Source: Sambucus nigra (lineage: Eukaryota > Streptophyta > Magnoliopsida > Dipsacales > Adoxaceae). From it: 64,000 nt of DNA. The stretch is from assembly GCA_949130495.1 (NCBI GenBank), contig OX422216.1, positions 106,461,967 to 106,525,966 of the forward strand, read 5' to 3'. The notes beneath the pieces were generated by a model. It was given only the letters and a program-made list of their open reading frames with translations. It did no database searches and was not told the origin of the DNA. Made by a program: the position numbers and the translations under genes. Below are positions 52,501 to 57,776 of the stretch, piece by piece (positions within the stretch are counted from its first letter, which is position 1; each line of letters begins with the position of its first letter).

Positions 52501-54726
52501 TTTGGTTCCGATTCGACCGATTCGATTCACGATTCGATTCACGATTCGCGATTCGGGGGTAAACGATTCACGATACGATTCACGATTTGACAACTATGAC
52601 AACATATGATAGGCCAACTTTGATAAGAGTATCATCATACTTCTTATAGATGTAGCTGGACCACGCAGCAAAACCGCTAGAAGAGCCACATGGTGCTTCG
52701 AAGTCAATAGCGGAGTACATAAAGTCCCCATGATCCTGAATCTCAAAAAACCTAAGGGGCGAGATAAACTCCTTGAGTTTGATCCTCTAGCTATTCAACC
52801 ACTAATAAAAGATCATCTGTACCCTTAATAGTAACTGAAAATACTTTACTCGCAGTCCAAAACATGTCACCACTTCCAAAGAACGGAGCACGACGATATA
52901 GATCATATTGAGCTTCGCGCTCCGCCATCTCTGTCTCCGCCTTGCCGGAGTCTTTGCCGAAAACTTGGCTGCTTTTGCTTAGGGACGCCATTTGCGATTC
53001 TGGGTGTTTTCAACGGTGGAAATGAGATAAAAATGCTACAGAAATGGTGGTGATAACGACCAGAGGAAATGGGTTAGAAAATGGTTTTCAAGTGAGTTTT
53101 GGGCACCAAACGACAACTCTCTCTAGAAGTTTTGGAAACTCTGTGTTTTAATGGCAGCAATGTTGAGAGTTTAAAGAAGACGAAGAGAAATGATATTTAA
53201 AGGGTTTGGGAAATTAGCCGTTTGAAGCTTCTGTATTATCCCACGCGATCGTTTTGAAAAATGGGGGCAAATGATGGTTGATTGAAACGAGGGTGTGCAA
53301 AGCCCCACATGTCAAAAAGGCGGCAGAGATATTATATGATTGGACCCGGCATTAAATGCTAGAGATATGCATAATTCCAGTTGGCACGCGCCAAAACAAG
53401 TTATGCATAGCAAGGTATTTCGAGATAAGATTTGATGGTCCAAAGTATTTCGAGATGAGATTTGACGATCCAAGGTATTTTGAGATGAGATTTGACGTTC
53501 CAAGGTACGAATGCAATTTATTTTTTGCACAACTTTCTCTACGAAGGGGCAAATGTAGGGGGGCTTACAGATAAACCTCCCTAGTTAGAGATAATTACTC
53601 TCATTAAGAAACTAGAGAGGGATTCATCAAAGATTAGTGACATCACAAAGGAATGTGAGGAGTCAAGCAGGCCGATGCAGATCAAGACAAAGTGGAGCTT
53701 AATCGAAGAGTGAAAAAGCCTTCTCGAAGAAGCTAGTTGAACCACCATGTATTTTGTCTATTTATTATTGAATTATGAGTTATGTTGTAATATTAGTGAG
53801 GTTACTCGGTACCCGTGAGGGAACAGATCTAGCTGGACCTGGGAGAGCTTTCATGCTCTATTGAGCAACCTCACTCAAGAAAACCTTTGAGGGAACTGGT
53901 TTGGAGGATTGAGAGTAAGGCAATGTTAAGGCATGTCTTAACCATTTTAGATACACTAAGTAAAACACTCCGCTTGCTCGAGAGAGCATCACTCTAGCAA
54001 CCATGAGATTTCTCAGTCTTTGAGTTTTGGCGCCAAAAACCAGTATCTTTCCATAAAAGATCTGGGTGACGTCATGCCATACCTACCATACGTCAAGTCC
54101 AATTTGCTCAAACAGTGATAATTTGGTGAGTAGCTGATTGGTTTGGCGCGCTGACACAAGAGACACAACAGCTGGTCACTCAAGATTTCACTCAACATTT
54201 AATGCCCGTGACATATTGGGTATGGTGGATTGACCAACATTTAATGCACCTGAGGTTACTCAAGTGCATTTTGAGACTATATATATACCCAATTTACCTC
54301 CTTGATAAGCAGATTAGTCTTTCCGAGCAAACAAACTTTTTCTTGAGATATTTATTACCAGAGCTTTTACTCTTCCCACCATTAATACACTTGCCCAGTT
54401 CTTGGCGAGAGTTTGAGGATTTATTGAGCTTTTATACCTCTTTCTTCCATACTTTGGTGTTTAGCTGTGTGCCTGAGGTGTATCTACAGTGCTCGTCTCT
54501 CTCTCCCTCTTACCAACTTCCTTAGAGGTTCATGTATTACCAAACACTTGTATTGATTATCTGGTATTGAGTTATTTACTGTTGTATTTATTGCCGTTAA
54601 TACGGCTTACGCCTCCGTTTATCTTTAAACACCCTAGCAAAGAGAACTGGTCTCTTAGACATACATATATATTGAAACATACGTTAAATCCGAAATTGTT
54701 ATGTAATCAACAACAAAAAATCTGAA

Positions 54727-54818
<92 letters not shown>

Positions 54819-57718
54819 TTCACAAAACTGTTTTTTAATTCTTGTTAAAGATGTGATTTGATTTGATTTCTTTTTTAATTATAATGTTTTTTAAAAGTTT
54901 TATTTTTTAATTGTTTATATTTCACAAAACTGTTTTTTATATAACTTGTAAGGATCCAAACAAGGGATTTAGAATTCTACTAGAATTCCAAATGAATATA
55001 TACTTGAACCTAACAATTGAATTATAATACCATGGAATTGGAATTCATTGAATTCTAATTCCATAGAATTAGATATCAAATTCATTCCAATTCCGTGCAT
55101 CCAAACGGACTGTAATTGTTCATATCATAATTTTAAAATTTCATTATCTGCAATTTATGAAATCAAGTGAATGAATTCAAGAAGTTAAATAGACGCAGAG
55201 TAAAATTTTCTTAATAATTTAACACATTTAACCAGGTTAAAATTTTAGTACACAGTGTTTCTTTCCCTTATTATTTGTTCGGTTTAATATGCCATGCCTT
55301 ATTTTATTTGATGCTACACTTTAGGTACATCTATTGCATCATCGCTTACGCTTTTAATATTTTGGTCCAAATTTCATTAACGTATTGTTATTTGAATCTG
55401 AATTGCGAAAGCAATGTTCAGTCATCATCTCTAAGATTTCTTAGATTGTAAATTATTCTGAAGTTGTTGGTTTATGATTAGATCTGACTTTTCGGATCCG
55501 TCTCAAAACTGCAGGAAATTGTACTTCGTAACCTCGATTATATTCTTACCGTCTCAACTCACACTATCGCCAATGCATCATTGGATATTTTAGCAAATCT
55601 CGAGAAAGTGTTGGATTCGAAATCATCCGAACTGTGGAGTTACCGTCGGCTCCCGACCCCTACAGCCACTCTTCCTGCCATTATTAACAGCGAAGAAGAG
55701 GATAGCGATAGCGAGTTTCTCAGAACACGTGACAACCTTACCAAAAAACCCTCCTCGAAAAAAGATAGAGACAAGAGATCAGATAGCTTTCTGCAACCCT
55801 ATGATGATGATGCCAATGAGGCCACTTGCAAACAGGTCCGAGCTTTGAAGAAAAAGCTGCAACAGATTGAGATGCTCGAAGAGAAGCAGTCTAAAGGGCA
55901 CATTCTCGATGACCAGCAGATCACGAAGCTTCACACGAGGCCCATGTTGGAGAGCGAGCTTGCCGAGCTTGGCGTTCCGATCGAGACTATTCAGGCGAGT
56001 GCATCTTTGTTGGGTATTCAAGAGGAAAAAGGAAGTAAGAAGGCGGAGGGATCTAAAAAGCACAAGAAAAAGAGCAAACTGAAGGCTGTAAGAGTGGAAG
56101 TGGGGCCTAGTGATTGTGGGGTTGATCTTGAACCCAACTTCGTGAAGGGTTTCTTGCATGTTGAAGTGTCTAAAGTCAAGTCGAAGGTAAGGTTTCAAAA
56201 CTTAGTCTTCAATATTCTCGATTGATGAAATTGAAAAAGATTAGTCTTCATATGCTATCAAAGGAAAAGGAATTGAAAGCAGCAGTGTTCATTAACATGC
56301 TAGAATACTTCAGGTAGTGATTTTTAAAAGTTTTAACTGTAGTTTTATAGGCTGACAAATATCACCAGGTAGTGATTTCGATTTTAGGCTACTTCAAATT
56401 AATTGTTTGGGGCGTAAATTCTGAAGTAGGGAGATAATTGTTTTAAATTTGAGTGCTTTTATCATTTGTTGGGTCAACAAAATAGCTATATGAGTTTGGG
56501 CGGAGCCAGTTGATTTAATTTTTAAATATTTTTGTATATATAAATTTCATGTAGGTTAATCTATTAGCATGAATACTGAATTAGGGAGATAAATGTTTAA
56601 ATATTTAAGTGTTTTTATCCTTTGTTGGCTCAGCGATAGCTGTATGACTTAAGGGCGGAGCCAGGTGATGGTTCAATTTTTAAAATTATTATTTTGTTTA
56701 TAAATTCCATATTGTTTAATTCATTAACACACCCTTGAATCTGTCCAAAGTTGGAATCTGGTTCTTTATTGCAAGATTTATTATTGTTAAATGTATTTAC
56801 TGCTTGTAATGGGTGAGGATGTTAGTAAAATGTCATTGGCTTACGTCAATACAAATGTTATGTACAAATATACTTTTTTTTTTCTTCACAAATATCCTTT
56901 GCCAAAAGTCAGGTTTGTTTTGACTTTTGATATTACAAATAGCCGATATTTAATCCGAAACACGCCACATTCATTTTGTATCCGTAAAATTGATTTTCGA
57001 AACAAAGTGACCATCTGTAACTTTGTGATACAAGATATGTTACTATTTATTTTATATAGTGCCAATTTTTTTCTTAGACTTTCTAAATAGGGAATTCACT
57101 TTAGTCAAAGTGATCCTTAAGAACTTTGTGGTACAAAACATATGAACTGATGACATTTGAAAAATTATACGTAGGACATTTCGAAGTTTGAGGGATCTAC
57201 GACCAATGATGTTACCAGAGGGTCTCCTTTCAGTGTTAAGGACCTTGAAGATGTATTAAAAAACAAGAGTTCATCGACATCATCATCTAAGAAGAAGAAC
57301 CGAAAAGGCGGACTCTCTCTGTTTTTGAGCGGTGCTCTCGATGATGTTCCCATAGATGTTGATCCACCACCACCGTCGCCCAAAAGAGAGGGTCCCGCCT
57401 GGGGTGGCGCTAGGATATCAAAGGGCTCCACCTCTCTTCGCGAGATACAGAACGAGCAGGGGAAAACCAAGGGGAGTAAGCTGAGTAGGAATAGTGATCA
57501 GGTGGAAGATGTCTCTTCTGATGTTAAAAATGGTGGAAAACTACAATTGAGTTCATTTTTGCCATCAAATCCAATAGCTGTGGCATCTGCTCGGACGTCA
57601 CAGGTGCCTGATGGAGACCGGGGCACCCCTCCTTGGGCTGCTTCTAGAACTCCTCCACCTATTGTTTCTCGTCCATCTCTTCGCGATATCCAATTGCAAC
57701 AGGTGTTGGCTTCCCCAT

Positions 57719-57776
<58 letters not shown>

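Larger units (their letters stand above)
40339..52991 (-). pseudogene. Antisense plant mobile domain (PMD) gene of the Tat element, split by two insertions
   Basis: The start is [17 protein letters not shown] at 52991. The PMD fold (aminotransferase-like, MAIN/MAIL family) reads [20 protein letters not shown] before the MITE at 52044-52598. It continues after it with [19 protein letters not shown] and [32 protein letters not shown] reaches the chromovirus at 43959-51746, and the reading resumes at 43953 with [13 protein letters not shown] long open frame covers 43901-42918 ([20 protein letters not shown]). The C-terminal part, 42900-40339, is proline- and serine-rich segments separated by introns (donor CAACAG/GTAACT near 42495; acceptor TGTAG near 42398), ending in a coiled coil ([19 protein letters not shown]). 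Function in the element is unknown. Confidence 0.8.
31093..54661 (+). mobile_element. Tat-lineage Ty3/gypsy retrotransposon (Ogre/Retand-like), 23.6 kb with nested insertions
   Basis: LTRs lie at 31093-32247 and 53554-54661. A primer binding site of the TGGCAACTCC type follows the first, matching the arginine-tRNA type seen in Tat elements. The order gag, protease, RT, RNase H, second (archaeal-type) RNase H and integrase is readable in broken frames between 32816 and 40008. An antisense gene with a plant mobile domain occupies 40339-52991, the position and orientation where extra antisense frames are known in Tat elements. Target-site flanks TATAT / TACAT match at four of five bases. Removing three later insertions (1.5, 7.8 and 0.56 kb) leaves about 13.7 kb. 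The LTRs differ by roughly 8-9% in the first 350 bases by eye. Confidence 0.88.
17579..55514 (+). other. Giant intron C-D, 37,936 bp, transposon-filled
   Basis: The donor is GAG/GTACTC and the acceptor AAACTGCAG/GAA, both phase 0. The last residues before ([18 protein letters not shown]) and the first after ([12 protein letters not shown]) join as one continuous conserved helix of this family, so the two exon groups belong to one gene and the interval is an intron. It holds at least ten mobile-element insertions, nested up to two deep. Confidence 0.9.
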
